DNA of 64,000 nt from Candidatus Thalassarchaeaceae archaeon (GTDB lineage Archaea; Thermoplasmatota; Poseidoniia; Poseidoniales; Thalassarchaeaceae), in assembly GCA_943841885.1 (NCBI GenBank), contig CALSZZ010000001.1:62001-126000 (forward strand). The letters are read 5' to 3'. Both the position numbers and the translations under genes were made by a program. Within the stretch, counting starts at the first letter, position 1. Each line of letters opens with the position of its first letter. Below the pieces are notes generated by a model. The model had not been told where the DNA came from and ran no database searches. It was given only the letters and a program-made list of their open reading frames with translations. This document shows, piece by piece, positions 37,100 to 46,739 of the stretch.

Positions 37100-37564
37100 T
37101 TATTCATTTAACATGTCATTCAATAAGCCAATTATTTCTATATGATCTCCTGCAATATTATCTGAATTAATACTATCTAAATTGATCCATGCAGCATCTA
37201 CTGCATCATCTCCTGCAATTGGCTCATGTTCAGGATCAACATCTACAATATAGAATAACCCAATACAATGTTTTCTTGGGTCTCTATCGGGTTCTCCGAG
37301 TATTGCTAACGAGATCGGATTTTTACCATTAAGCCCCGTTTCTTCTTTTAACTCTCTAATTACCGCAACTTCGGGACTTTCTCCATAATCAACAAAACCC
37401 CCTGGGAATGCCCACTTACCTTCCCATTCAATAGGAAAAGGTCCTCGTTTAATCAATAAAACCTCTCCGCCGTTGGGGCCTTGGCGAAGTACAATGGCAT
37501 CTACTGTAACTGCAGGATTTCTATATCCATCTCTGCCACAAACATTACACAATTCATTTTCCAT
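37100..37564 (-). CDS. Nudix hydrolase
   Basis: 154 residues. The Nudix box is GFVDYGESPEVAVIRELKEETGL near 55-77, complete (G-x5-E-x7-REUxEExGU). An N-terminal C-x-x-C (LCNVCGRDG) may bind zinc, as in NADH pyrophosphatase-like Nudix proteins. ADP-ribose or NDP-sugar hydrolysis is likely. It overlaps the uppS 3' end by 11 bases. Confidence 0.9.
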   Translation of the reverse strand: MENELCNVCGRDGYRNPAVTVDAIVLRQGPNGGEVLLIKRGPFPIEWEGKWAFPGGFVDYGESPEVAVIRELKEETGLNGKNPISLAILGEPDRDPRKHCIGLFYIVDVDPEHEPIAGDDAVDAAWINLDSINSDNIAGDHIEIIGLLNDMLNE

Positions 37565-38429
37565 ATTTTCTTCTCCTATATTGGTAAGATTCTATTGCTT
37601 CATACAAATCATTCCTTGAAAAAGATGGCCAATGAACATCAGTAAAATATAGTTCTGAATATGCAATCTGCCACAATAAAAAGTTAGAAATTCTTTCTTC
37701 TCCGCTAGTCCTTATGACTAAATCTGGGTCAGGTATTTCTGCTGAGTAGAGTCGATTAGAAATTTCTTCTGAGTTTATCATTTCCAATCTCAGATTCCCA
37801 TTTGCATAGTCTTCAGCGACTCCTTTAACGGCATCTACAATTTCTTCTCTACCGCCATATGCAAGACATACTGTAAAGATATAATCAGAGTAAGAAGAAG
37901 TTTTTTCCTCTGCATTTTCTATTGCTTTTTTAACCCTTTCAGGTAGTTCATCTACTCTTCCGACAGCTTGAACTTTAACATTATTCGAATGAATCAAAGG
38001 GTCTTCTGCAATTTCATTTAAACCAATTTCATATAGTTCGTAAAGTGATTCTAATTCTCCAGGTTCTCTTGCACTAATATTCTCAGTCGAAAGAGCATAA
38101 ACAGTCAAATATTTTATTTTTAAATCCAAAATCCATTCCATAACCTCTTTTAATTTTTCTTTTCCTCTAAAATGACCAATTTCTTGTCCGAGACTTTTAC
38201 TCCAAGCAAACCTCCTATTCCCATCCATTATTATAGAAATATGTTCAGGTAATTCTTCATTCCTTATTCTTGTCCCTAATCTCTTAGTTCGTATTCTATC
38301 AGTTCTGGAAATAAATCCCCAAACTAGTCTAGAATTAGAAATATACCTTGCTGGTACTGAGATTATCCTAAATTTTAATAGCCATTTAGCAATATTATCA
38401 ATCATACCACCAATTTTACTACGACCCAT
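37554..38429 (-). CDS. uppS: cis-prenyltransferase (UPP/dehydrodolichyl diphosphate synthase-like)
   Basis: 291 residues. IIMDGNRRFAW near 67 is the conserved DGNxR motif with catalytic Asp. GHFRGKEKLKEV, TVYALSTEN and the C-terminal DLVIRTSGEERISNFLLWQIAYSELYF are diagnostic. It builds long cis-polyprenyl diphosphates for archaeal dolichol-type carriers used in protein N-glycosylation. The operon with HAD and Nudix genes suggests lipid-carrier metabolism. Confidence 0.95.
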   Translation of the reverse strand: MGRSKIGGMIDNIAKWLLKFRIISVPARYISNSRLVWGFISRTDRIRTKRLGTRIRNEELPEHISIIMDGNRRFAWSKSLGQEIGHFRGKEKLKEVMEWILDLKIKYLTVYALSTENISAREPGELESLYELYEIGLNEIAEDPLIHSNNVKVQAVGRVDELPERVKKAIENAEEKTSSYSDYIFTVCLAYGGREEIVDAVKGVAEDYANGNLRLEMINSEEISNRLYSAEIPDPDLVIRTSGEERISNFLLWQIAYSELYFTDVHWPSFSRNDLYEAIESYQYRRRKYGK

Positions 38430-38457
38430 TATATCACCATCAATTTAAATTATCATT

Positions 38458-39003
38458 CTATTCAAAGACAATATCAGCAGAATCTCCAATTTTATTCAAT
38501 AATCCATTTTCAGGATTTACAACAATAACTTGACCTGAATGTTTCCATACATCAATATCATGATGACTATTTCCGGCATAACCAAATTTTTTATCACCAA
38601 ATCTAGCCATTAGTGACTCCGCTTTCTGTAAACCTCTTAGATTGTAATCTCCCTCTGAGGCCATAACATCTGAGAAAAGTCCAACATGTGCAGCCACTTG
38701 TTCTGCAACGATTCTATCTGATGCTGTAGCAAGAATCAAGGTTCTACCTCTTGCATATTCGCCTGTTATCCATTCTAGAAAATTTTCATGATAATCTAAC
38801 TTGGCTGGATCAAAAATTAATTTTTCAGCCAAATCACGCTTCCATTTGGCCCTTTTACCTGTTAGTTCATTAAATAATACTCCGGGTATTAGCCAAGGCT
38901 TTCTAAATATTACTTTGTAAATACTAATCCAACTCATATCAGATAAAATGAGGGTCCCATCCATATCAACAGCAAGTGGAATGTCAGACACAGCATCAAC
39001 CAT
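38458..39003 (-). CDS. HAD-superfamily phosphatase
   Basis: 181 residues from ATG 39003 (MVDAVSDIPLAVDMDGTL); an in-frame ATG at 39027 is an alternative. The motif I nucleophile is DMDGTL near 12, motif II is LATAS near 95, and motif III/IV is FGYAGNSHHDIDVW near 150. It resembles the HAD domain that is fused to UbiA-type prenyltransferases in bacteria. Next to uppS a role in prenyl-phosphate or sugar-phosphate dephosphorylation is possible. The ATG overlaps the TGA of the small upstream frame (atggttga). Confidence 0.85.
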   Translation of the reverse strand: MVDAVSDIPLAVDMDGTLILSDMSWISIYKVIFRKPWLIPGVLFNELTGKRAKWKRDLAEKLIFDPAKLDYHENFLEWITGEYARGRTLILATASDRIVAEQVAAHVGLFSDVMASEGDYNLRGLQKAESLMARFGDKKFGYAGNSHHDIDVWKHSGQVIVVNPENGLLNKIGDSADIVFE

Positions 39004-39202
39004 ATGTTCCGGTTGAGGTCTCTCCATTCAAGTCTTCTTCGACCGATTGCATCAATAATGATACCTTATCGTGAATATGAGTGTTAGACATGCCGGCAGT
39101 AGAGAATCCTTGGCGACCCTCTGCAATGAAAGTATCAGAGACCAAAGGAGAATCGCCATCTGGCTTCAATTCAATTCGTTTAGTCGGTTCCAGAATGAGC
39201 AT
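38996..39202 (-). CDS. possible 68-residue protein coupled to the HAD gene
   Basis: The frame begins MLILEPTKRIELKPDGDSPL and ends in a TGA that overlaps the HAD gene's ATG (atggttga). This start-stop coupling is the same arrangement as at the polB cassette. No domain recognised. It is antisense to the 5' region of the plus-strand gene here, so only one of the two overlapping frames may be real. Confidence 0.4.
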   Translation of the reverse strand: MLILEPTKRIELKPDGDSPLVSDTFIAEGRQGFSTAGMSNTHIHDKVSLLMQSVEEDLNGETSTGTYG

Positions 39203-40352
39203 GGATATTTTGGAACCTATCTCAATTAAATCCTTAGACGATTGGAAACGTGTAATATCAGAATTAGATACATGGGGAGAAGTTCCTGATTCTCAAATTT
39301 TGGAAATAATTTCTCAATCTGGTAACGTAAGAGGACTATCAGTAGAAATCAAATCCTCTGATATTAGATGGCTTGCAGAATTTCTTCCATGGGGGTCTGA
39401 TAATAAACTAGAATCCATAATAATGAATTCTCATCCAACCTTGGATAAACCTTCTGGAGGATATTCATGGAAAGGACAAAATCTTATAATTCTAAGAAAA
39501 ATAAGTAATTTCTATACCAATTCAAATATCAAATTATTAAATGTATTACAAGAGGGAAATGAAGAAATAGCAACTCGAATACTATATAATTCAGGTAAAT
39601 CATTAGGAATCTATCATTCTTCAGTAAAATCAGTTAGAGAGACTCCAATGGATCAAAAGAGATGGAACAATAGATTAATTAATTTAGAAGAAAAACTCAG
39701 AGCAAATACGATTTGGAGAGCACCATTTAGTCGTAAGGCTACTTGTATGTTGAGCCTTGGAGATATTCGTTTCAAAGATATATTAATTTCAGAAAATGAT
39801 GATTATTTTATTCGCTTAGGTCCACCAAGACTGGCAGATGGACTATACAAACCAGACTGTGAATTTCCTGCTATTCGAGATTTATCCTGCCTTATTCAAG
39901 ATTTAGGACGGTTATACTACAGCATTCAATCCTCATTAGAAATTATTCCTTTAAGAAAATCTTTGATTGACGGTTGGTCTGATTATGCACCGTCTTCTTG
40001 GAGTTCTTCTGATGTTTTTTACACACATAGAGGAGGATTAGCAATTTGGGAATATGAACAATCACTTCTTGATGTGTTGGAATCAACTGCCAATCAATCT
40101 GGACCACCCACGCCAGCAGTTCAGATAATTTCGAAAGTAATACCTTTCCAAAAGAGTATGTACAACAGTAGAACAATAGCCGCACTTTCGTTTTTGCTAA
40201 TATTTTTAGGAGTAAGTACAGTAATCAATAGTCCTCCAAAATCTCTTTTAGATGTCGTAATTCCTACTATCTGTATTATTTCTAGCTATTTTACTCATTC
40301 TTTTTATCGTAGATTATCTCCTCCGCCGGAGAAACCAATTACTGATATTTAG
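39195..40352 (+). CDS. kinase-fold-like protein with C-terminal membrane helices, function unknown
   Basis: About 385 residues from ATG 39195 (MSMDILEPIS); an in-frame start at 39081 would make it fully antisense to the small minus-strand frame. The middle has LSLGDIRFKDILIS near 190-205, placed like the HGDxxxxNIL catalytic loop of aminoglycoside-phosphotransferase-type kinases but without His/Asn. It continues with LGRLYYSI. The C terminus has two hydrophobic helices (RTIAALSFLLIFLGVSTVI and a second ending SSYF). A degenerate, membrane-attached kinase-like protein is inferred. Confidence 0.6.
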   Translation: MSMDILEPISIKSLDDWKRVISELDTWGEVPDSQILEIISQSGNVRGLSVEIKSSDIRWLAEFLPWGSDNKLESIIMNSHPTLDKPSGGYSWKGQNLIILRKISNFYTNSNIKLLNVLQEGNEEIATRILYNSGKSLGIYHSSVKSVRETPMDQKRWNNRLINLEEKLRANTIWRAPFSRKATCMLSLGDIRFKDILISENDDYFIRLGPPRLADGLYKPDCEFPAIRDLSCLIQDLGRLYYSIQSSLEIIPLRKSLIDGWSDYAPSSWSSSDVFYTHRGGLAIWEYEQSLLDVLESTANQSGPPTPAVQIISKVIPFQKSMYNSRTIAALSFLLIFLGVSTVINSPPKSLLDVVIPTICIISSYFTHSFYRRLSPPPEKPITDI

Positions 40353-40938
40353 TTATCTTTCCATCACTGTAAAGATAAAAACGTGGTTCTCCAGTTGGTA
40401 TTTCAACATTTATTATTTCCTCAGGTGATAATTTTTCAATATGCATTACAATAGATCTTAATGAATTACCATGTGCAGAAACAAGTATATTTTTACCCAT
40501 CTCTAATTCTGGCAAAATCTTTTCAGTAAAATAAGGAATCGTTCTTTCAGCAGTCATCTTGAGACTTTCTCCTCCTGGAGGAGCTATATCATATGACCTT
40601 CTCCAAATATGTACTTGATCTGCCCCATGTTTTTCAGCAGTTTCCTCTTTGTTAAGACCTTGCAGCTCACCATAATTTCTTTCATTCAGCCTGTAGTCTT
40701 TGAATGTGATAAAACCCTTTGAAGATACATTATTTTGCATAATTATTTCTGCTGTTTTTTGAGCTCTGATCAAATCACTAGTATGTATCGAATCAATTTT
40801 TATTTTTGAAAGTAAATTACCAGCATTTTTTGCTTCTTGTTCTCCTTGTGCAGATAATTCCACATTAGTCCAACCAGTGAATCTATTTTCTGCATTCCAA
40901 ATAGATTGACCATGGCGTATAAGAATCAATCTAGCCAT
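40339..40938 (-). CDS. gpmA: 2,3-bisphosphoglycerate-dependent phosphoglycerate mutase
   Basis: 199 residues. The phosphohistidine loop is LIRHGQSIWNAENRFTGWTNV near 4-24. The GpmA-specific element YRLNERNYGELQGLNKEETAEKHG is near 82. The second catalytic His is in VSAHGNSLRSIV near 153. It interconverts 3- and 2-phosphoglycerate. It converges with the neighbouring gene, overlapping by 14 bases. Confidence 0.95.
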   Translation of the reverse strand: MARLILIRHGQSIWNAENRFTGWTNVELSAQGEQEAKNAGNLLSKIKIDSIHTSDLIRAQKTAEIIMQNNVSSKGFITFKDYRLNERNYGELQGLNKEETAEKHGADQVHIWRRSYDIAPPGGESLKMTAERTIPYFTEKILPELEMGKNILVSAHGNSLRSIVMHIEKLSPEEIINVEIPTGEPRFYLYSDGKITKYQ

Positions 40939-40947
40939 ATTTATGCC

Positions 40948-42030
40948 TCACATCTGTTGATGATGCTGTCTTTTTCGTGGCTCATGGAATACTAGATTAT
41001 TTTCCTTCGCTCTACTTCGGGCCATGAGTAGTATATCTTCTGTAAACTCTCTCTGCGTTTTTGCAGAAGATATACAATAGAAATTAGTTGCAACTATTAC
41101 CATAGACGGAGCAAAAGACTTTACTCTGACCCAAGAATCTTCTGACTTTGTAGATCTTGGATCATTAATTACTTGCTCACATAATGAGTCACAGAATTTC
41201 TTTAATGCATCTTGATCACTATCAGATTCAAAGTCAAAAGTAGGAAGAATTCTACGAAATCTCCTTTGACTAAAGTTTTCCACAGAAGAATTAGTTATAT
41301 TAGAATTGGGTACTGTAATCATTGTATCTGCAGATGATCTAACTTGAGTTGTTCTAAGTCCTATGGAAATTACTTCTCCTTCTACTCCATCAACAATAAT
41401 CCAATCTCCAACATTAAATGGTTGATCAATCAATATCGAAATAGCACCAAACATATTGGCTACAGAATCTTTAGCCGCTAGAGCGATAACAAGTCCAGTT
41501 ACACCCAATCCTGCTACAAATGAATTAGCATCAACACCTGCCAGCCCTGCGATAATAAAGAATCCCATAACAACAACAACAACTCTCCCGATAGATTCTG
41601 CTACACTGGCCAATGATCTTCTGGCAGCCATATTATCTCCTTCCACAACAATTAGAACATCTATATAATCCACTAATCTAAATGCTGCAAGTAACATCAA
41701 AATCACAAATCCTGCATAGAAAAGATTTGATATGTTCTCCATCCATTCATCATTCCAAACCGGCTCACCATTTGCAGAAATCCAGTTTAGAGTCATACTC
41801 ATTATTATACAACCTATCATCCATCCTAATGACCTAGGGGCGAATAAATCTCTTCCATCTATTCTCTCAGTTTTTGCAATAATATCCATTAATCTTGGAA
41901 ATATTACTCTTCTAGACAAAAAACCTGAGATTGTAGCAACAATGCCACAAAGTAAAACTAAAATTAGAGTATTCTGTGAAAAATCTAAAAATTGAGGTTC
42001 TCCTGCCAAGAAATCAACTAATTCATCCAT
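40948..42030 (-). CDS. MscS-family mechanosensitive channel
   Basis: 360 residues from ATG 42030 (MDELVDFLAGEPQ). Four to five N-terminal helices are followed by the pore-lining helix rich in Gly/Ala (GVTGLVIALAAKDSVANMFGAI near 175-197), then the beta domain FNVGDWIIVDGVEGEVISIGLRTT and MITVPNSNITNSSVENFS, diagnostic of MscS. It releases osmolytes on hypo-osmotic shock. Confidence 0.93.
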   Translation of the reverse strand: MDELVDFLAGEPQFLDFSQNTLILVLLCGIVATISGFLSRRVIFPRLMDIIAKTERIDGRDLFAPRSLGWMIGCIIMSMTLNWISANGEPVWNDEWMENISNLFYAGFVILMLLAAFRLVDYIDVLIVVEGDNMAARRSLASVAESIGRVVVVVMGFFIIAGLAGVDANSFVAGLGVTGLVIALAAKDSVANMFGAISILIDQPFNVGDWIIVDGVEGEVISIGLRTTQVRSSADTMITVPNSNITNSSVENFSQRRFRRILPTFDFESDSDQDALKKFCDSLCEQVINDPRSTKSEDSWVRVKSFAPSMVIVATNFYCISSAKTQREFTEDILLMARSRAKENNLVFHEPRKRQHHQQM

Positions 42031-42126
42031 ATTTGCCCGACGACACATCACTCATAAAGGACACTCCATAAATAGCACTGGAATACGTGGGTTTCAAGAC
42101 CATATGGCGTTTCGCAACAATAACAT

Positions 42127-44337
42127 ATGACCTCGATTAGACTAAATGGAAGTAAGAAATATGACCAAAGAATGCCTGCTGTTGCATTATTATTGCCTCT
42201 CCTACTTTCATTAGGTGCTCCAATTGCATTAGCTCCACCTGCCGAAGCTCAAGAATTTAATGAAGTAATGCCAAGTGATATTTGGTCAGAAGATTATGTA
42301 AATCAGTACTTTCCGTGGGGGGGAGACGATAGAGTACAATTTAGAGAATATCATGATTATTTCACTATGAAAGATAGAATGCAATATCTCGCCGATCGTA
42401 ATTCCGATATCATGAGTTTCCACGAAGGTTTACCAGGGGGGGTGAATCAACGAGGCGATACAATGTCTCTAGATGATTACAAAGGTTGGTATTACAATAA
42501 TCCTAGTCCTTGGGTTAAAATTACTGGTGGGGGAGAAGGAAGGGAAGGAGTTACTGGAGGAGATTGTAACACTTTTGTCGGAGATTGTGGAAATTATGCT
42601 GAATTACCAGATATAATGCTAGCTGGAAATTTTCATGCAAGAGAATGGATGTCATATGAAGTTCCTATGTTATTTTTAGAAACTATAGCACATTATTATG
42701 GAATGGCTGGAGTAGATAATGACGGTGATGGATTAATCGATGAAGACGGTTGGGATGGAATAGACAATGATGGTGACTGCTCCAGATTGAATGAATCTGC
42801 ACAAGATAGTAACGGTGACGGAACACTCTGCGGGCCAGGTGATTTGGGAGTTGATGAAGACTTCTCAGAACAATTTATCACAGACATGGTCGATACTAGA
42901 GAAATATATTTGATTCCTATGGTGAATGTAGATGGAAACAGATATGATAGAGAAGTATATTGTGGAGAGACTGCATGGGAAAACTGCTATCAGTCAGGTT
43001 GGAGAAAGAATCTGCGAGATAATACTGTAACTGGAGTTACACCAATTCCAGATATCGATGAGGAAGTTGATCCAGCATGTGACGGAGTAGATTTGAATCG
43101 TAATTTTCAATATGAATGGGGCGCACCGCTGGGAGCAACAGGTCCTCTTTTTCCAGGCGCATGTTATGCAGGTGAACCCGGCCCAAACAATGATGTTTAT
43201 AATGGGCCAGTAAATTATGAAGATAACGATGGTGACGGATTAATTAATGAAGATCATGTTGATGGAAAAGATGATGATGCAGACGGACAAGTGGACGAAG
43301 ACTGGTTAGGAGGAAATAGCGAACCTGAGACTAAATTCATCCAAGATATGACTGAAATGAATGATGATAATGGAGACGGTTCTTCCGAATTTAAGACAAC
43401 GTTATCATGGCATTCATTTTCTGAATTAGTTTTATGGCCATGGGGCCATTGTACGAATTGTTATTCTCCTGATGATGAATATCTTGTATATCATGGGACA
43501 GTAATGGGTCAAATGACAGAATATGCTGCAATGCAATCATCAGACCTATATCCTACAACAGGTGATTTTTGTGATTGGCACTATGGAGTTCATGATTCAT
43601 ACTGTTACACAATGGAAATAGGCAATGCATTCCATGAATATCCAGAAGATATTGCCCACATAGCAGTAAGAAACTTAGGTGTACCATTTTACATGACTGA
43701 AATTGCAGATGATCCTCGATATAGGGCAATTGTAGGAATAGAAAATACCACTTCGAATCAAGTTCTACAAAATCCTGAAGATGTCTTAATCCCAAATTCA
43801 GGCGATATTCCTGTCAACATGTGTCTAGATCCTACATTCCCATTCACATCTAATATGACCAGAACTCATTTGATGTGGAGATTTGTAGAACCTACTAGGA
43901 TTCAAGATGACTATGGTCCAACAGAATGGAACTTTATGCCTTGGGAAATGTCTCCATTTACAGAACTTAATGAACAATGTCAACTTAAAGATGGGATGAA
44001 TGGTACTTTAATATCTGCAGATATACCACTTCCAGATACCGTGGTTGGAGAAATCCATTACAAAGCAATGCTAGGTACTACAAATGGCGCTTTCCCATTC
44101 AGATACCCCACTCTTGAAGAGGGTCAAGGTGATTATTACACACTATCACTCTCATATAGGGCTGACTTTGGTTCAAAGGTTCTTGCAACTTTGATGTTTC
44201 TTGTTATCGCTACCTTTGTTTGGGGCGGATTAGCGTATACATTGAGGGCTATGTTTTCTGATAACGAAGAAATCCTTGGATTGCCTCGTGAGCCTAAGTC
44301 TCAGATTATATCTAATTCACCAAGCAAAAGTTCCTGA
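42127..44337 (+). CDS. secreted M14-family zinc carboxypeptidase with Asp-rich calcium-binding inserts
   Basis: 736 residues. The signal peptide spans 1-40, ending AEA. The M14 zinc site is NFHAREWMSYE (His ~171, Glu ~174) with the third ligand in LSWHSFSE (~428). NVDGNRYDRE, SGWRKNLRDN and GVDLNRNF line the substrate pocket, and the catalytic Glu is in YTMEIGNAFHEYP (~497). Two Asp-rich DxDxDG-type inserts (NDGDGLIDEDGWDGIDNDGD near 199-219, and near 365-390) probably bind calcium. A C-terminal membrane helix (VLATLMFLVIATFVWGGLAY) anchors it. It degrades peptides outside the cell and may feed the symporter downstream. Confidence 0.93.
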   Translation: MTSIRLNGSKKYDQRMPAVALLLPLLLSLGAPIALAPPAEAQEFNEVMPSDIWSEDYVNQYFPWGGDDRVQFREYHDYFTMKDRMQYLADRNSDIMSFHEGLPGGVNQRGDTMSLDDYKGWYYNNPSPWVKITGGGEGREGVTGGDCNTFVGDCGNYAELPDIMLAGNFHAREWMSYEVPMLFLETIAHYYGMAGVDNDGDGLIDEDGWDGIDNDGDCSRLNESAQDSNGDGTLCGPGDLGVDEDFSEQFITDMVDTREIYLIPMVNVDGNRYDREVYCGETAWENCYQSGWRKNLRDNTVTGVTPIPDIDEEVDPACDGVDLNRNFQYEWGAPLGATGPLFPGACYAGEPGPNNDVYNGPVNYEDNDGDGLINEDHVDGKDDDADGQVDEDWLGGNSEPETKFIQDMTEMNDDNGDGSSEFKTTLSWHSFSELVLWPWGHCTNCYSPDDEYLVYHGTVMGQMTEYAAMQSSDLYPTTGDFCDWHYGVHDSYCYTMEIGNAFHEYPEDIAHIAVRNLGVPFYMTEIADDPRYRAIVGIENTTSNQVLQNPEDVLIPNSGDIPVNMCLDPTFPFTSNMTRTHLMWRFVEPTRIQDDYGPTEWNFMPWEMSPFTELNEQCQLKDGMNGTLISADIPLPDTVVGEIHYKAMLGTTNGAFPFRYPTLEEGQGDYYTLSLSYRADFGSKVLATLMFLVIATFVWGGLAYTLRAMFSDNEEILGLPREPKSQIISNSPSKSS

Positions 44338-44360
44338 TATAAATTTTGGAGAATGATGAA

Positions 44361-46229
44361 ATGAGTTCTGATACCGGCGCCAAATCCGATCAATTCAGCG
44401 GTAGATTGGGTTTAATTTTTGCAACTATAGGGGCTGCAATAGGAACAGGAAATATTTGGAGATTTCCTAGGATGGTTGGAGCTAATGGCGGAGGATCATT
44501 CCTAATACCCTGGTTAATATTCCTATTTTTATGGTCAGTTCCATTAATTATTGCTGAATTTGCTCTTGGTAAAAGAAGTAGAACAGGAACTGTTGGAACT
44601 TTCAGAATATTTGCTGGAAATAATTTTGCATGGATGGGTCTTTGGACTGCATGGATATCTACTGCAATAGGATTTTACTATGCGGTTGTTACAGGATGGT
44701 GTATCAATTACTTCCAAACAGCCATAAGAGGTGGATTAGGTTCTGAAGTAGATACTGCGGAAGTTTGGAATTCTTTTCTACAAGATCGAACAGAAGTTAT
44801 CGCGTTCCAATTTTTGGCTGTAGTCATAACAATGGCAGCGATATGGAAGGGTGCAAAAGCAATTGAGAAAGTAAATGTAACTTTGATGGTCTCACTGTTT
44901 ATTCTACTCTTTTCAGCATTATTTTTATCATTTGTAATGGATTTGAAAGACGGTACATTGGATGGTTTTGTCTATATGTTTAGCATACAACCCGGATATC
45001 TTAGTCAACCTGAAACATGGATCAATGGCCTTTCACAATCGGCATGGTCATGTTCTGCAGGAATGGGGATGGCAATAACATACTCAGTATACATGCGCAA
45101 GGATGAAGATACGACATTAAATGCTGCAACTATGTGCCTAGCAAATAATAGCATTTCAATAATAGCTGGTTTGACTGTAATGATGGCAGTTTTCTCTGTT
45201 TCTGAAGATCCTCTGGGAGCAGTAAGTGGTGGAAGTAGTGCAATCACTTTCTTAGTTCTTCCAGAAGTATTTGCACAAGCACCAGGGGGCCCTGCAATTC
45301 AATTAGCAATGGTAACAATGTTTTTCCTAGCTCTTTCATTTGCAGCTCTAACATCTATGATATCAACTGTTGAGCTATGTGTTAGAAATTTTGTTGATCA
45401 TGGTATTGAACGTCAGAAAGCTGTCGGCTTTACAACAATTGCTATTTTCCTTTTTGGATTACCTAGTGCTGCATTATGGATAAAAATGGATGAAGATACA
45501 GGAGTAGCCTTTCCCCAGTTTTTAGAGGTTCAAGATCATATTTGGGGATACGGTCTAATGTTTAGCGGACTTTTTATAGCATATTCAATATGGAAATATG
45601 GTTGGAACCAGTATCGAGAATGGCAATATGAGAATGATATTTCAGGATTCAATTTCCGTGAATATCTTGATCATGGAGTTTCTCCATTTAGGGATGATTT
45701 TATTAATACTGGAGATAATGATTGGTGGATTGGCAGGTGGTGGGATTACATCATGTACCTCGGATTCCCTATTATGTTCTCAGTTCTAATATTGTCATAC
45801 TTTAGTGATTTATTGCTAAATGTGGATGACCCATGGGACCCTTCTAATCCAAATGGAATTTCTATTATTCTACTATTTTGGGGCGTAACTGCAGGACTTT
45901 TTATTAGCATGAATAAATATGTGCTTGTAAACAGACTTGTACCGACAAACCCTCCTAATTGGCAACCATCAGGCTATATGTCTATATTTTATATCCCATA
46001 TGCATTATTTCATTGGTTTATTACATTTGTAACTGGAAATTATGAATTAGAGCCAAGGCCACTATACAGAAATGTGCCAGAAGGTGCAGAAGCTCCAATT
46101 GATAAATTACCAGGAGGAACAGATCCCTATATCGTTCAAATCGGCTCTTCTTTACCTCCAACATTTGTAAATGAATACGGTGAAACAGTTGCTCATACGC
46201 TTTCCAATGTGGAAGCTGAATTAGCGTGA
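44361..46229 (+). CDS. neurotransmitter:sodium symporter family (SLC6/LeuT-like) transporter
   Basis: About 622 residues. ATG 44361 is preferred over a TTG at 44346 because GGAG sits 9 bases upstream. About twelve helices. TM1 holds the unwound LeuT motif FATIGAAIGTGNIWRFPRMVGANGGGSFLIPW near 22-53. TM6 and TM8 regions (SAWSCSAGMGMAITYSVYM and LSFAALTSMISTVEL) carry further sodium-site residues. It takes up amino acids or related solutes with sodium. It starts 23 bases after the carboxypeptidase, suggesting paired peptide breakdown and amino acid import. Confidence 0.92.
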   Translation: MSSDTGAKSDQFSGRLGLIFATIGAAIGTGNIWRFPRMVGANGGGSFLIPWLIFLFLWSVPLIIAEFALGKRSRTGTVGTFRIFAGNNFAWMGLWTAWISTAIGFYYAVVTGWCINYFQTAIRGGLGSEVDTAEVWNSFLQDRTEVIAFQFLAVVITMAAIWKGAKAIEKVNVTLMVSLFILLFSALFLSFVMDLKDGTLDGFVYMFSIQPGYLSQPETWINGLSQSAWSCSAGMGMAITYSVYMRKDEDTTLNAATMCLANNSISIIAGLTVMMAVFSVSEDPLGAVSGGSSAITFLVLPEVFAQAPGGPAIQLAMVTMFFLALSFAALTSMISTVELCVRNFVDHGIERQKAVGFTTIAIFLFGLPSAALWIKMDEDTGVAFPQFLEVQDHIWGYGLMFSGLFIAYSIWKYGWNQYREWQYENDISGFNFREYLDHGVSPFRDDFINTGDNDWWIGRWWDYIMYLGFPIMFSVLILSYFSDLLLNVDDPWDPSNPNGISIILLFWGVTAGLFISMNKYVLVNRLVPTNPPNWQPSGYMSIFYIPYALFHWFITFVTGNYELEPRPLYRNVPEGAEAPIDKLPGGTDPYIVQIGSSLPPTFVNEYGETVAHTLSNVEAELA

Positions 46230-46714
46230 ATAGTATGGTAAATATTGTTTCAGACGAATATCCTTGGTCAAAATTATTCAGAGAGTATTTGATGTATTGT
46301 GCTGTTGGTTGTATCAACGTTACGATATTTTTTATTCTTTATTGGATATTTGTAAATTATAATACGTGGACAAATTATGTCGAAACAATCGCTTGGGCGA
46401 TTTCTTTTTTGATTAGCTCTGCTCAAGCATTTGTACTTCATAGATGGCTCACATTCGAATCTGATTCCAATATTCGCTCAAGTTTCACCAGAATGATGCT
46501 GGTTTACGGTATTTTATGGTTAGTTTCAACTGTGACTTTTGGAATAATGGTTGAAGTATTAATAATGAATCAATGGATATCATGGGCAATAAACACAACT
46601 GCCTTTGGTTTCCTTACTTTTTTAGGCTTAAGAATGTACGCTTTTCCTATTGTGGATGGTCGTATTACACGTAAAGAAAGGCTAGATGCGTTCATCGAAC
46701 AACGTAGGGCTTGA
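46226..46714 (+). CDS. GtrA-like family membrane protein
   Basis: 162 residues with four helices (~22-42, 52-75, 88-110, 118-140). The layout (YCAVGCINVTIFFILYWIF ... LISSAQAFVLHRWLTF) matches GtrA/DPMS-TM proteins. These help flip or present lipid-linked sugars during surface-glycan assembly. The GTG at 46226 overlaps the symporter's TGA (GTGA); ATG at 46235 is an alternative start. Confidence 0.82.
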   Translation: MNSMVNIVSDEYPWSKLFREYLMYCAVGCINVTIFFILYWIFVNYNTWTNYVETIAWAISFLISSAQAFVLHRWLTFESDSNIRSSFTRMMLVYGILWLVSTVTFGIMVEVLIMNQWISWAINTTAFGFLTFLGLRMYAFPIVDGRITRKERLDAFIEQRRA

Positions 46715-46739
46715 AGTTAACCTATTTCTTGGCAAGTCT

